Positions 7,419 through 20,012 of a DNA stretch of 64,000 bases are shown piece by piece. The stretch lies in contig JANWYH010000001.1 of assembly GCA_025054715.1 (NCBI GenBank), positions 246,001 through 310,000 on the forward strand, read 5' to 3'. The notes beneath the pieces were generated by a model. It ran no database searches and had not been told where the DNA came from. It saw only the letters and a program-made list of their open reading frames with translations. The position numbers and the translations under genes were made by a program. Numbering within the stretch: position 1 is the stretch's first letter; every line of letters starts with the position of its first letter. This DNA comes from Pyrinomonadaceae bacterium (GTDB lineage Bacteria; Acidobacteriota; Blastocatellia; Pyrinomonadales; Pyrinomonadaceae).

Positions 7419-8623
7419 AGAAGAAAGCCTCTACTTGCGAGTTTGGTAAGAGATTTTCTAGATATTTCTGTTTTCAGAGTCGGTATGATTGAAGACCTTT
7501 CAAGAGCTTCCAATAGACGCTTTGTTTCGGACTCTTTGATACAAGCCATTTCATCGGCACTAGATAGACAGTAAGGATAGGCTTTTCCTACGATACATTC
7601 TGCCATTACGACCTCTATAGTTTCATCCAAGTATCCTTCATCGAAAACCCATGATGGTATGTCTAGTCTTACAGGGAAACCGTTCTCTGATACTCTTAGG
7701 TAAACAAAGCCTATCGGTAAATCATTTGTTTCGTTTTTTTGAAATAAGTCGCGTCTTCTCGATCGAAAGAAGATGGTTCTATCACCCCAATTTTCTAGGA
7801 GTTTTAGACCATAAATCAAGAGAGAATCATCAAGTCTGATTTTCTCTCCTTCATAGGAGGAGTCGTCGCAGGAATCGAAGAAGGATAAAAGTTCATGTGA
7901 GTTGCTGCGATCAATGTAACCTACGACTGGCACCTTCGCCTCTTTGGACAACTCAACTAGTTCATTTACAAGGTTTATAATGTTTTCTTGAATTTGCCTT
8001 CTTGGTAGAGAGATAACAAAGGCACCGTCGAAAAAGACGACTGGCATTCGCTCTCCTTTTTCTTCCCAGCCTTTTTTCGAGTTGACAAATTCTTTTGCTT
8101 TTTCTATCTCTCGGCTAAAGCGTTTTTGTCCAATATAAGTCTCGGCACTCATTTCTTTACTTTGATTATCGAGTATTTCTTTTGGTGTTATAATTAGGAC
8201 GTCACTATCTTTTTCAAAGCTTGGGGGTGATGTGTGATGATTGACAAACCAGCCTGTTTGAACTATACCTACCGGCAAATTTAGTTGTTTACCGATGAAA
8301 TCCTGTCCTCCGTCAACGGCGAAAGTGGTGCGTTTAGAAAGAACATCCTTTGCCCATCCGAGGGCTTGTTCAAGATTACGCCACTCTTTACTTTCAGGAA
8401 AAGGGACTTTGAAGTCATTTCGTAGTTCTAATTCTTCTGATGGTATAGCTTCGCAGGGTTCTTTGTTTTCGATTTGATGGGTAATCTCTTTTAGGCTTTT
8501 TTGAGATTGAGTTTTGAGGATTCTTTGATAGTTTTCGAGAACCTTATCTTTCTCTTTCAAAAATTCTTCTATCTCTGGTACTATTTCTTTTAATTTTTCC
8601 AAGACCTTATTATTATCGAGCAT
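7415..8623 (-). CDS. nurA: NurA-family DNA end-processing nuclease
   Basis: NurA is a Mn2+-dependent nuclease that, with the HerA translocase, resects DNA ends in archaea and some bacteria. The 402 residues start with about 90 coiled-coil-prone residues. The NurA core follows: TTFAVDGGQDF (about 120) with the first metal aspartate, VVFFDGAFVISLP (about 215) with the second, and VVGYIDRSNSHELL (about 255), typical of the family. A C-terminal aspartate/glutamate-rich region completes the domain. It starts 4 nt after the VWA gene and overlaps the zinc-ribbon gene. No herA is present in the window. Confidence 0.85.
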   Translation of the reverse strand: MLDNNKVLEKLKEIVPEIEEFLKEKDKVLENYQRILKTQSQKSLKEITHQIENKEPCEAIPSEELELRNDFKVPFPESKEWRNLEQALGWAKDVLSKRTTFAVDGGQDFIGKQLNLPVGIVQTGWFVNHHTSPPSFEKDSDVLIITPKEILDNQSKEMSAETYIGQKRFSREIEKAKEFVNSKKGWEEKGERMPVVFFDGAFVISLPRRQIQENIINLVNELVELSKEAKVPVVGYIDRSNSHELLSFFDSCDDSSYEGEKIRLDDSLLIYGLKLLENWGDRTIFFRSRRRDLFQKNETNDLPIGFVYLRVSENGFPVRLDIPSWVFDEGYLDETIEVVMAECIVGKAYPYCLSSADEMACIKESETKRLLEALERSSIIPTLKTEISRKSLTKLASRGFLL

Positions 8624-8627
8624 GATA

Positions 8628-9932
8628 TCACCTCACTCGAGTAGTTTTTCGACTTAAGAAATCCATCAGCACAAACTGAGTCAGATTATAGGGATTGGCA
8701 AAATAAGCTTTGCCGCGTGTCATTGCGGTCATTTTTTTAACAAACTCAACTAAATACCAATCGCTTGCCAGCATGAATGTATTTATCATTATACCGGATT
8801 TTCTACATGCTTGAATCTGTTTGAAAGTTTCAGCCATGACAAATGGGTCGTTGCCTAGAGAATTCTTGTACAAGAACCTTTTTTCAACTCGCAGATAACG
8901 GTGAAGTCTCGTTCGGGAGATGGTTTCTTTATCAATAAAAGCAGCTGTCGGCTTTCCGTCAGTTATCATTACGATTTGTTTCATTTGTTTTCTTTGGGAA
9001 TTGAGAATTTGCCTTGACAAACGCAAACCTTCTGCCGTATTTGTATGGTACGGACCTACTTGAACTGTTGCTAGCTTTGCAAGTGGCAATTCTTCGGCAG
9101 AATCGTGAAAAAGGACTATGCGGAGCGAATCGCCTGGGTATTGAGTCCTTATCAGATGAGCAAGTGCTAAGGCTACCTTTTTTGCAGGTGTGAATCGGTC
9201 TTCTCCGTAAAGTATCATCGAATGCGAACAGTCAAGCATTACGACTGTTGCACAAGAAGAAAAGTATTCTTGCTGGCGCACATGTAGGTCTTCATATTCG
9301 AGATCGATTGGAAATTTGAGACCATTTCGCTTTATTGCAGAAAGAAGAGTTGAGTTCAGATCGAAGTTTGTCGTATCTCCGAACTCGTATTTTTTTGCAT
9401 CCAGGCATGCTTCAACACCGGTGTCAAGAAACTGCGTTTCATGGCGTCCAAAAGAAGATTTTCCAAGCGAGCCAAGTAATTTTTGCAAAGTTTTATATCC
9501 TAGAAAGTCGAGCCCTTTTTGGGTTAGCTGGAATTTTATTTTTCTAGGAAGAGGTTTTTCGATTCTGCCTAATCTTTGATGATTTATTTGTTTCTGTTCT
9601 GACGGTTGAACGTTGAGACTTAAATACCCTTCTTCGATCAAGCGTTCAATCAAGCGATTTATTAGCTCTTCTAGAAGAGAGCCCTTGAAATTGCCGTTAT
9701 TTTCATTCAGCATTCTTTCAACGTCGTGTTTTGTGAGAATCTCTTGTTCAAGTAGTGCCTGTAAAATTGCTTGTCGCAAAGCATCTAATGACGAATCAAA
9801 ATTCGGTTGAAAAAACCACGAACCTCGAAATCCTGAATCTAGGAGAAAATCACTTAGAGCCTGCATTAGGTCGCCCAAGTTTACTGCCGAAACGTCGAAT
9901 CCTTGAAATTTCGAATAACGGATGAACTTCAT
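8628..9932 (-). CDS. VWA-domain protein, partner of MoxR-like ATPase
   Basis: A 434-residue soluble protein with a helical N-terminal half and a C-terminal von Willebrand A domain. The metal-binding MIDAS motif is intact: DCSHSM (about residue 235), the threonine region around TNTAEGL, and [11 protein letters not shown] proteins encoded next to MoxR/ChlI-type AAA+ ATPases act as adaptors that hand substrates to the ATPase, for example in cofactor insertion or complex remodelling. Here the ATPase lies 18 nt upstream and NurA 4 nt downstream, so the substrate may be a nucleic-acid processing complex. No signal peptide is seen. Confidence 0.85.
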   Translation of the reverse strand: MKFIRYSKFQGFDVSAVNLGDLMQALSDFLLDSGFRGSWFFQPNFDSSLDALRQAILQALLEQEILTKHDVERMLNENNGNFKGSLLEELINRLIERLIEEGYLSLNVQPSEQKQINHQRLGRIEKPLPRKIKFQLTQKGLDFLGYKTLQKLLGSLGKSSFGRHETQFLDTGVEACLDAKKYEFGDTTNFDLNSTLLSAIKRNGLKFPIDLEYEDLHVRQQEYFSSCATVVMLDCSHSMILYGEDRFTPAKKVALALAHLIRTQYPGDSLRIVLFHDSAEELPLAKLATVQVGPYHTNTAEGLRLSRQILNSQRKQMKQIVMITDGKPTAAFIDKETISRTRLHRYLRVEKRFLYKNSLGNDPFVMAETFKQIQACRKSGIMINTFMLASDWYLVEFVKKMTAMTRGKAYFANPYNLTQFVLMDFLSRKTTRVR

Positions 9933-9950
9933 TTGTACTTTAGCTCCTTT

Positions 9951-11414
9951 CTAATTGTATCCTTCAATGTCAGTAAAATCTTCGTAAATCATACCGTGTC
10001 GATCTCTTCTGGTTTTAGTTACGGCTTCATAACCACCTTCTTCGTTACGCGAGATTTTGTTTTGTGCATATAGTCCTTCTAAAACGAATTCACAAGCCGA
10101 TACGAGTTTTTCTCTTTCGCTTTTATCAATTTCAAGTGGTAGCATGACGGTTTCAATTAATTCGGGAATTTCGCTCAGTAATTCAAGGCATTCTGCGGTT
10201 GAAGCTGAATCACTCAGCAGAATTTTGTTTCCTTGATCAAACCACTGAACCACGCGGGAAAGATCTATTCCTAAGAAGAACCTTTCAAAAATTACGCCAC
10301 AGGCACGTTTTATAAGGTCCTTGACTAGTTTTTCTGCACCGATAAGCTCGCCTTCATATTCAAGCTCAATTTTGCCCGTCATCGCAGGCAAAGCGGCGTA
10401 AACATCAGCAATTCTCGGGACTATCTTTGGCTCTGCTGTAAACAGAGCCCGCCGTTCAGCATTTGAAATTACGGTTTCTAGAGTTGTTATAGGAAGTCTT
10501 TGAGATACGCCCGAGCGTTTATCAATCCTTTGGTCATCACGAGCTTCGAAAGCAATCTGTTCTACAAGCTCGAAAATATATTCGGGAATTTCGATTTTTA
10601 GTCCGTCTCGATTTATCCATGCTTCTTGTTTAGTGATCTCTGTGCCGATCTGCAATGTTTTCGGGTAATGTGTGTGAATTTCAGCACCGATTCTGTCCTT
10701 TAGTGGCGTGATTATTTTGCCACGGGCAGTGTAATCTTCCGGATTTGCCGAGAAAACTAGCATAACATCAAGAGCTAATCTTACGGGATAGCCCTTTATT
10801 TGAATGTCGCCCTCTTGCATTATGTTGAAAAGTCCAACTTGAATTTTACTTGCAAGATCAGGTAGTTCATTTATTGCGAAGATGCCTCGGTTTGCTCTCG
10901 GCAAAAGTCCAAAGTGCATTGTAATTTCGTCGCTTAGAATGTGCCCGCCTTTGGCGGCTTTTATTGGGTCAATATCGCCAATTATGTCTGCAATTGTGAC
11001 ATCGGGCGTCGCAAGTTTCTCTATAAATCTTTGCTCACGGGAAATCCACTCGATTTTGGTATCGTCCCCATAAAGCTCAATCTGTCTCTTTGCATAAGCA
11101 GAAATAGGTTTAAGCGGATCATCGTTAACTTCAGACCCAGCGATAATAGGTATTTCTTCATCAAGCAAGTCGGTAAGTTGCCTTATAATTCTGCTTTTTG
11201 CTTGCCCGCGAGTTCCAAGAAAAATGATGTTATGCTTTGCTAAGATGGCGTTTATTATTTGAGGGATAACGCTTTCGTCGTATCCTACGATGCCTGGAAA
11301 AAGTCTTTCGCGGCGCTTTATCTTTTCAATTAGATTGGCGCGCATTTCATCTTTTACCGAACGGGATTTGTAGCCAGATAATTTTAACTCTCCTAAGGTT
11401 TGCGCCTTTCTCAT
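9951..11414 (-). CDS. MoxR/ChlI-like AAA+ ATPase
   Basis: A 487-residue AAA+ ATPase of the magnesium-chelatase-I/MoxR supergroup, often mis-called a sigma-54 regulator. Motifs in order: Walker A GTRGQAKSR (about 70), ILSDEITMHFG and GIFAINELPDL (Walker B, about 185), sensor-1 VFSANPED (about 220), and an arginine-finger region PLKDRIGAEIHTHYP. A lid domain with RSGVSQRLP follows, then a long C-terminal helical extension. It is first in the operon with the VWA protein and NurA. The start codon has no Shine-Dalgarno, but TAAAAT (11421-11426, minus strand) lies only 6 nt before the ATG, suggesting a leaderless transcript. Confidence 0.88.
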   Translation of the reverse strand: MRKAQTLGELKLSGYKSRSVKDEMRANLIEKIKRRERLFPGIVGYDESVIPQIINAILAKHNIIFLGTRGQAKSRIIRQLTDLLDEEIPIIAGSEVNDDPLKPISAYAKRQIELYGDDTKIEWISREQRFIEKLATPDVTIADIIGDIDPIKAAKGGHILSDEITMHFGLLPRANRGIFAINELPDLASKIQVGLFNIMQEGDIQIKGYPVRLALDVMLVFSANPEDYTARGKIITPLKDRIGAEIHTHYPKTLQIGTEITKQEAWINRDGLKIEIPEYIFELVEQIAFEARDDQRIDKRSGVSQRLPITTLETVISNAERRALFTAEPKIVPRIADVYAALPAMTGKIELEYEGELIGAEKLVKDLIKRACGVIFERFFLGIDLSRVVQWFDQGNKILLSDSASTAECLELLSEIPELIETVMLPLEIDKSEREKLVSACEFVLEGLYAQNKISRNEEGGYEAVTKTRRDRHGMIYEDFTDIEGYN

Positions 11415-11477
11415 AGCAACATTTTACCCAAGGCTTTAGTGAAAAGATAGAAATTTTGTGTAAAAATCTCAATACTT

Positions 11478-12074
11478 ATGGAAGTAAACTTCGGTAAATA
11501 TTCAGACGGTCTTGTGCCAGTCGTAGTTCAAGATGTTGAAACCTTGCAGGTTTTAATGTTGGGGTTTATGAATCGCGAAGCATTTGAAGAGACGAGGAGG
11601 ACTGGTAAGGCAGTTTTCTATTCTCGTTCTCGGCAGAAGCTATGGGTGAAGGGCGAAACAAGCGGAAGCTTTCTGTTGGTTAGGGAAATTCTAATTGACT
11701 GCGATTCTGACACTATCTTGTTGAAGGTTAAGTCTTTAGGTAATGTCTGTCATACGGGAGCTGAGACTTGTTTTAATGAAAAGTCTGATTTGCGTAAAGT
11801 TTTGTTTGAATTGGAAAATTTGATAAGAGAGCGCCGAGAGCAGATGCCATCGGGTTCTTACACGACAAAGCTTTTTTCAGGCGGTATTAACAAAATAGCT
11901 CAAAAATTTGGCGAAGAGGCTGTTGAACTAATAATAGAAGCTAAGGATGAAGATATTGAGCGTTTCAAGGCGGAGGCAGCTGATTTAGTTTATCATTTTC
12001 TAGTTCTTCTTGCTGCTAAAGAAGTTAGTCTCGCAGATGTCTTACAGGTTTTGAAAGAACGCAAAAGACAGTAA
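11478..12074 (+). CDS. hisIE: Bifunctional phosphoribosyl-AMP cyclohydrolase/phosphoribosyl-ATP pyrophosphatase
   Basis: A fused HisI-HisE enzyme catalysing steps 2 and 3 of histidine biosynthesis. The HisI half (residues 1-105) has SRQKLWVKGETSG, the metal-binding DCDSDTILLKV and CHTGAETCF. The HisE half (about 110-198) has QKFGEEAVELIIEAKD and EAADLVYHFLVLL. The length of 198 residues is normal for the fusion. No other his genes are adjacent; it stands alone ahead of gyrB and is separated from it by 33 nt. The upstream gap of 63 bp is shared with the divergent AAA+ gene, and no clear ribosome-binding site precedes the ATG. Confidence 0.95.
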   Translation: MEVNFGKYSDGLVPVVVQDVETLQVLMLGFMNREAFEETRRTGKAVFYSRSRQKLWVKGETSGSFLLVREILIDCDSDTILLKVKSLGNVCHTGAETCFNEKSDLRKVLFELENLIRERREQMPSGSYTTKLFSGGINKIAQKFGEEAVELIIEAKDEDIERFKAEAADLVYHFLVLLAAKEVSLADVLQVLKERKRQ

Positions 12075-12092
12075 GTTGTTGCTAGATGCTGA

Positions 12093-15636
<3,544 letters not shown>

Positions 15637-15637
<1 letters not shown>

Positions 15638-15924
15638 TGGCAAACCTTCAGAAAAGATTACCTGACAACGTTGCTGGTAAGTTTTATGTTGATTCAACGT
15701 GCATAGATTGCGACGTGTGTCGAGATACTGCGCCGGCAAATTTCAAGCGTAACGATGAGCATGGATATTCTTATGTCTATAAGCAGCCAGAAAATGCTGA
15801 AGAGGTTGCCCTTTGTGAAGAAGCAATGAGAGCCTGCCCTGTCGAGGCGATAGGCGACAATGATTTAACTCTTCTCAGATTGCAAGAAAAGCGTAAAATA
15901 TCATGCACAAAAGCTCAAAATTAG
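15637..15924 (+). CDS. [4Fe-4S] ferredoxin
   Basis: A 95-residue small ferredoxin with one cluster site: CIDCDVC (CxxCxxC, about residues 22-28) and ACPVEAI (about 70) supply four cysteines. It belongs to the monocluster type found in many Gram-positive and deep-branching bacteria. The ATG at 15637 overlaps the last base of the nadA stop (TGATG); a GTG one codon earlier is also possible. The last 24 nt of the gene run antisense through the end of thrC. Confidence 0.88.
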
Positions 15925-17193
15925 ATCCTTTACTTTCAGGTGATCAACATCAATCTCTATGCTTTCCTTATGACGCGAAAGCAGATTTTTGAGTTTTTCG
16001 GGTATTTTAAGAACGTCATTTCCGAGAATTTTTACTACAACATCAAATTTTGCAGGGTGAGCCGTTTCCAAAAAGAAGCCTTTGGAGTGACTTTGCTCTA
16101 GGTACTTTTCCAAGGCTGCGAAGCCAACAGCTCCGTGTGGATCGAGAATATAACTAAAGGTTTGATATACACGTTTGATTGCTTGGACAGTTTCTTCGTC
16201 CGAAATGCTTACGGCGTGCAGTTTAGTTTTAAGCTTTTTAAGATCGTTTTTGAAGATTTCCATAATGCGAACAAAGTTTGACGGTAAAGCTATGTCCATT
16301 GCGGTTGAGAGAGTTTCTATTGCTGGTTTTATTTGCATTTTGCCGGTTTTTAGAAATCTTGGTATCGTATCGTTTGCATTACATGCAGCTATAATTTTCT
16401 CGCAAGGTAGTCCCGAAAAATGAGCGAAAACTAGAGCGCAGAGGTTTCCAAAGTTGCCACTCGGCACGGATATCACGGGTGCAGACGTTTCTTGCCATTG
16501 CTGGTAGGCAAATACGTAATAAAATTGCTGAGGAAGTAGCCTCGCTATATTGATAGAATTTGCTGAAGTCAAATAAAAACGCCGACGAAGTTCATCATCA
16601 TTCAGCAAAGTTTTGACTAACCTTTGGCAGTCATCAAAATTGCCGTTTACTTCGATTGCTTTGATATTTCCACCAAGGCTAGCTATTTGCAATTCCTGAA
16701 TTTGCGAGACTTTGCCTTTTGGGTAGAGAATGAAAACCACTGTGTTTTCAACCTGCCAAAAGCCGTCGGCTACCGCGCCGCCGGTGTCTCCTGAGGTTGC
16801 AACAATTACAACGATTTTTTTATTCAGCTTCTTGCTGAAGTATCTAAGGCATCGGCTCATAAACCTGGCACCAACGTCCTTAAAAGCCAGTGTATTCCCG
16901 TGAAAAAGCTCTAGAACACTGATTGAGTCGCTAAGTTTTACAAGAGGAAAGTCAAAATTTACGGTTTCAGCGCATATTTGAAAAAGTGAATCTTCATCTA
17001 TCTGATCGCCGACGTAAGGTTTAATGATTCTAAAAGCTAACTCTTCTTTTGTTTTTTCATGGAAATCTTTCCAGAAATTGAATTTTGGGATCTGTTCAGG
17101 AAAATACAAACCACCATCTTCGGGCTGACCCTTTAATACAGCTTCGCGGAATGATACATGTTTTGATTTGTGATTTGTGCTAAAGTATCTCAT
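15901..17193 (-). CDS. thrC: Threonine synthase
   Basis: PLP enzyme converting O-phosphohomoserine to threonine. The N-terminus (YFSTNHKSKHVSF ... PEDGGLYFPEQIP) is typical of the family, the PLP lysine sits in NTLAFKDVGARF (about 108), and SGDTGGAVADGF follows. The length of 430 residues fits the bacterial class. It is divergent from thrB, with only 5 bp between the two ATG codons, so its promoter and ribosome-binding site must lie inside the thrB coding region if the transcript has a leader. I see no good Shine-Dalgarno there. Confidence 0.95.
   Translation of the reverse strand: MRYFSTNHKSKHVSFREAVLKGQPEDGGLYFPEQIPKFNFWKDFHEKTKEELAFRIIKPYVGDQIDEDSLFQICAETVNFDFPLVKLSDSISVLELFHGNTLAFKDVGARFMSRCLRYFSKKLNKKIVVIVATSGDTGGAVADGFWQVENTVVFILYPKGKVSQIQELQIASLGGNIKAIEVNGNFDDCQRLVKTLLNDDELRRRFYLTSANSINIARLLPQQFYYVFAYQQWQETSAPVISVPSGNFGNLCALVFAHFSGLPCEKIIAACNANDTIPRFLKTGKMQIKPAIETLSTAMDIALPSNFVRIMEIFKNDLKKLKTKLHAVSISDEETVQAIKRVYQTFSYILDPHGAVGFAALEKYLEQSHSKGFFLETAHPAKFDVVVKILGNDVLKIPEKLKNLLSRHKESIEIDVDHLKVKDLILSFCA
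17163..17191 (+). promoter_or_regulatory. Candidate leaderless promoter of thrB
   Basis: TTGATT (17163-17168), 17 bp, TATCTC (17186-17191), lying within the 5' end of the divergent thrC gene. The expected start point is at or within a base of the thrB ATG at 17199, which would make a leaderless mRNA and explain the missing ribosome-binding site. The -10 is only a 3 of 6 match. Confidence 0.4.
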
Positions 17194-17198
17194 TAGAA

Positions 17199-18125
17199 AT
17201 GCGATGCGTAAAGGTTAGGGCGCCTGCTACGATTGCCAATGTAGTTTGTGGTTTTGACTGCATTGGATTTGCCGTTGAGAATCCATTTGATGAGATTTCT
17301 GTAGAATTGATAAATGAAAAGACTGTTAGGATCGAGCATATAGATAATTTTAACCTGCCGACAGAAGCTAATAAAAATGTTGCTGGCAGGGCACTGTTGG
17401 CAATGCTCGAAAAAGTAAGTCTAAAAAAAGGATTCAAGGTAACTATAAAGAAGGGAATGAAGCCAGGAAGTGGCATAGGTTCAAGTGCAGCTAGCGCAAT
17501 TGGTTCAGTTTTTGCGGCGAACGAGCTTTTAGGAAAGCCTTTCAATAGTAATGATCTGATAGAATTTGCTCTTGAAGGAGAGTTCTTAGCTTCTGGGTCG
17601 AAACACGCCGATAACTTGGCACCTTGCCTTCTCGGGGGGTTCGTTTTGGTTCGCTCTGTTGAGCCTTTAGATATTGTAAGGCTTAATTCACCGAAACTGT
17701 TTGTTACGATAATTCACCCGCAGATAGAAATTAAAACGAGCGAGGCTAGAAGTGTCCTGCCCGAAAGGATTTCTTTAAAAGATGCTGTGTCAGCATGGGC
17801 GAATGTTGGTGCTTTGGTAGCTTCGCTTGAAAAGAAAGATTACGAACTTTTGGCGAGAAGTTTGAAGGACAAAATCATTGAGCCCGTTAGAAAACGCTTC
17901 ATCCCGAAATTCGATGAGATGAAGCAAGCTAGTCTGATGGCAGGAGCAATCGGTGGTGGTATAGCGGGGTCAGGACCGAGTGTTTTTATGTTGAGTAAAT
18001 CTGAGGGCATAGCAAGGAAGGTCGAGAAGGCAATTGCTGAAGTCTTTGCTTCGACTGGTATTGATTTCAAAACTTACGTATCAAGGCTGAGCAGTTGTGG
18101 TGTAGTAGTAGAAGAATTTTCTTAA
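17199..18125 (+). CDS. thrB: Homoserine kinase
   Basis: A GHMP-family kinase that phosphorylates homoserine, giving the substrate of the adjacent ThrC. Motifs: N-terminal VRAPATIANVVCGFDCIG, the phosphate loop PGSGIGSSAASAIG (about 90) and the C-terminal AIGGGIAGSGPSVF glycine loop. The 308 residues are normal. The start at 17199 is fixed by the conserved N-terminus, because the next ATG is out of frame. It sits back-to-back with thrC, so both enzymes of the last two threonine steps are encoded from a 5-bp start-to-start interval. Confidence 0.94.
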   Translation: MRCVKVRAPATIANVVCGFDCIGFAVENPFDEISVELINEKTVRIEHIDNFNLPTEANKNVAGRALLAMLEKVSLKKGFKVTIKKGMKPGSGIGSSAASAIGSVFAANELLGKPFNSNDLIEFALEGEFLASGSKHADNLAPCLLGGFVLVRSVEPLDIVRLNSPKLFVTIIHPQIEIKTSEARSVLPERISLKDAVSAWANVGALVASLEKKDYELLARSLKDKIIEPVRKRFIPKFDEMKQASLMAGAIGGGIAGSGPSVFMLSKSEGIARKVEKAIAEVFASTGIDFKTYVSRLSSCGVVVEEFS

Positions 18126-18151
18126 CAGTCTTTTTTGCATAGTGTTAAAAT
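18122..18151 (+). promoter_or_regulatory. Promoter of fur
   Basis: TTAACA (18122-18127), 18 bp, TAAAAT (18146-18151). The -35 overlaps the thrB stop codon. The ribosome-binding site GGAGTGAG precedes the fur ATG. Confidence 0.55.
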
Positions 18152-18173
18152 AACGATTGTGGAGTGAGAAAAG

Positions 18174-18686
18174 ATGAAAAGAGAGGAATTCACTGAAGAA
18201 AAGGAAATTTTCGAGCAGCACATACGAAAAAAAGGATTAAGGCGCACAGCGCAGCGGGATTTGATCTTGGAGATATTTCTTCGCACCGAAGATCATCTTT
18301 CAAGTGAAGACTTATATTGGCTTGTTCAAAAGGAAGATCCTAGTATAGGCTATACGACTGTTTATCGAACATTAAAACTTTTAACTGAAGCTGGATTAGC
18401 TCGGGAAGTCCGGTTTGGAGATGGCAAAACCTATTACGAACATCACTACAAACATCAGCATCACGATCACATGATCTGCACAGAATGTGGAAGGGTTATA
18501 GAATTTTACTCTCCTGAAATTGAGGCATTGCAAGATGAAATGGCTGCTAAATACAACTTTAAGCCCATTTACCACAATTTGAGGATTTTAGGGCTTTGCG
18601 CTGAATGTCAAGAAAAGGCTCAGGAAGTAATCACAGCTTCCGGAGCGCAGCCGAAAGTCCGAATAGTAGGGAGAGTTATAAAATGA
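18174..18686 (+). CDS. fur: Fur-family metal-dependent repressor
   Basis: A 170-residue Fur/PerR/Zur family regulator. The N-terminal winged helix contains [13 protein letters not shown] and the recognition part [11 protein letters not shown] (about 62-72). The dimerisation domain has the histidine-rich [15 protein letters not shown] and two CxxC pairs (CTEC, CAEC) for structural zinc. The HHDH motif followed by CTECG is typical of Fur proper, but Zur or PerR cannot be excluded by eye. The C-terminal tail is extended ([14 protein letters not shown]). Its stop overlaps the start of a [2Fe-2S] ferredoxin gene, linking a metal sensor to an iron-sulfur protein. Confidence 0.9.
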   Translation: MKREEFTEEKEIFEQHIRKKGLRRTAQRDLILEIFLRTEDHLSSEDLYWLVQKEDPSIGYTTVYRTLKLLTEAGLAREVRFGDGKTYYEHHYKHQHHDHMICTECGRVIEFYSPEIEALQDEMAAKYNFKPIYHNLRILGLCAECQEKAQEVITASGAQPKVRIVGRVIK

Positions 18687-19234
18687 GCGAAGAAGTCGAA
18701 ATCAAATTTGAGCCCGACGAAATAAGTGGACTTGTTGCCGTAGGTAGCTACTTGATTGATGCCGCTTTAAGGCTTGGAGTCAATATAGCTTCAGATTGTG
18801 GTAGAACTGGTAGTTGTGATTCCTGTCGAGTGTTTATCAGTAAGGGGCAGGACTTGCTGTCAGAGCCAACTAGTGCGGAAAAGCAGGTTCTAACTATTGA
18901 AAAAATACAAAAAGGTGAGCGTCTTTCGTGTCAGACTAAATTAATTGCAGCAGGCGAGCTTGTGGTCGTAAGACCTGAAAAGAAGATGAATGGTAGAGCT
19001 CCACAACCGAACGCCTTTGAAAGGTTTCGCAAGGAATTTTACGATATGCCGCTTGAGAAAAAAATAGCTTCTTTGTTGGAGCTGGAAATTATAACTTTGG
19101 GCGAAACGTTGAATTTTGTGTTGAACTCTCCATTCAAGGTTTTTGACATGTTGATAGGAGTGATGGCAGAACTAGGCTTGAAGATCGAAAAAGAAGAGAA
19201 AAATCAAAAGAAACCACCTGAGCATAGGCAGTAA
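18683..19234 (+). CDS. [2Fe-2S] ferredoxin with helical C-terminal extension
   Basis: The N-terminal 100 residues form a plant/adrenodoxin-type [2Fe-2S] ferredoxin: [13 protein letters not shown] (CxxxxCxxC, about 38-48) and LSCQTKL for the fourth cysteine. A mostly helical extension of about 80 residues follows, ending in a basic tail, and does not match a domain I know. The start at ATG 18683 is set by the overlap with the fur stop (ATGA); the frame is open further upstream only because it overlaps fur. The coupling suggests iron-linked expression. Partner and function are unknown. Confidence 0.85.
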   Translation: MSEEVEIKFEPDEISGLVAVGSYLIDAALRLGVNIASDCGRTGSCDSCRVFISKGQDLLSEPTSAEKQVLTIEKIQKGERLSCQTKLIAAGELVVVRPEKKMNGRAPQPNAFERFRKEFYDMPLEKKIASLLELEIITLGETLNFVLNSPFKVFDMLIGVMAELGLKIEKEEKNQKKPPEHRQ

Positions 19235-19235
19235 A

Positions 19236-19976
19236 ATGGCTGATATAGAAAAAAAGAAAAAGGCGGAGTCCCTTAGAGAGAAGGTTCAGTATGGATTGAC
19301 TTTAGTGGCGATAAGCACTATGCTTGTCGCAATTGGGTTCCCTTTTTTTATAGTGGTCTTCTTTGGATTGTTTGGTTTTTTGCTTTGGAAAGTTTTTTCG
19401 CTTCCATCAGCAAAGGATTTGCAAGAGGTTTTCGAGTTTTATCTAACGGCTAATGAGATTTTGCGAGATGATGAAAGGCGATGGTTTGGATTTGAAATTC
19501 AGGACGCAATAAGTCAAGGTGAGTATCTTCTAAAACTTTTCCCAGAATCTTCGGCACCGCCTTTGCTCTATTTTACCGTAGGTGCGCTTTATTACAGGAT
19601 AGGAAATTATGGACTAGCCGAAAAGTATCTTTCCCAGGTTATAGAAAGAGCTGAATTCGACGAGCTCAGTTACTTAAATCCTTCTGAAGAGTTGAGAAGC
19701 TATACGAAAATCCTGCGAAAAATCGAAAATGAACCGACAGAAGCACCGTTAACTTCAGCTGCAGTTAGGGCTTTGGAAAGAGCGCGTCGTCATAGAGGAC
19801 TGAAGATGCTAGAAGAATCTAGAAGAAGGTTACTCGAGATGCGAGTTTCTGATCAACAGAAAGCTCTTATGGAAACAACAAAGAGTGAAGTCTTGCAAAA
19901 GAGGAGAGAAGCTAGACCGTCTCAACCAAGAAAGAGTATTTCAGAGCTTCTTCATGATATTTACGATGGGCAGTAA
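19236..19976 (+). CDS. Membrane-anchored TPR-like protein
   Basis: 246 residues, no named family recognised. A cytoplasmic N-terminus rich in K is followed by one long or two short membrane segments (about 22-55). A helical region then resembles two tetratricopeptide units (LLYFTVGALYYRIGNYGLAEKYL, about 125-150 in pieces). The C-terminus is very basic (ARRHRGLKMLEESRRRLLEM). It begins 1 nt after the ferredoxin stop and is followed 36 nt later by mlaE, so it may be a scaffold for either neighbour. Confidence 0.75.
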   Translation: MADIEKKKKAESLREKVQYGLTLVAISTMLVAIGFPFFIVVFFGLFGFLLWKVFSLPSAKDLQEVFEFYLTANEILRDDERRWFGFEIQDAISQGEYLLKLFPESSAPPLLYFTVGALYYRIGNYGLAEKYLSQVIERAEFDELSYLNPSEELRSYTKILRKIENEPTEAPLTSAAVRALERARRHRGLKMLEESRRRLLEMRVSDQQKALMETTKSEVLQKRREARPSQPRKSISELLHDIYDGQ

Positions 19977-20012
19977 TTTTCAAAATTTCGAAAGCAGAGA
20001 CTAAAATTCTAT

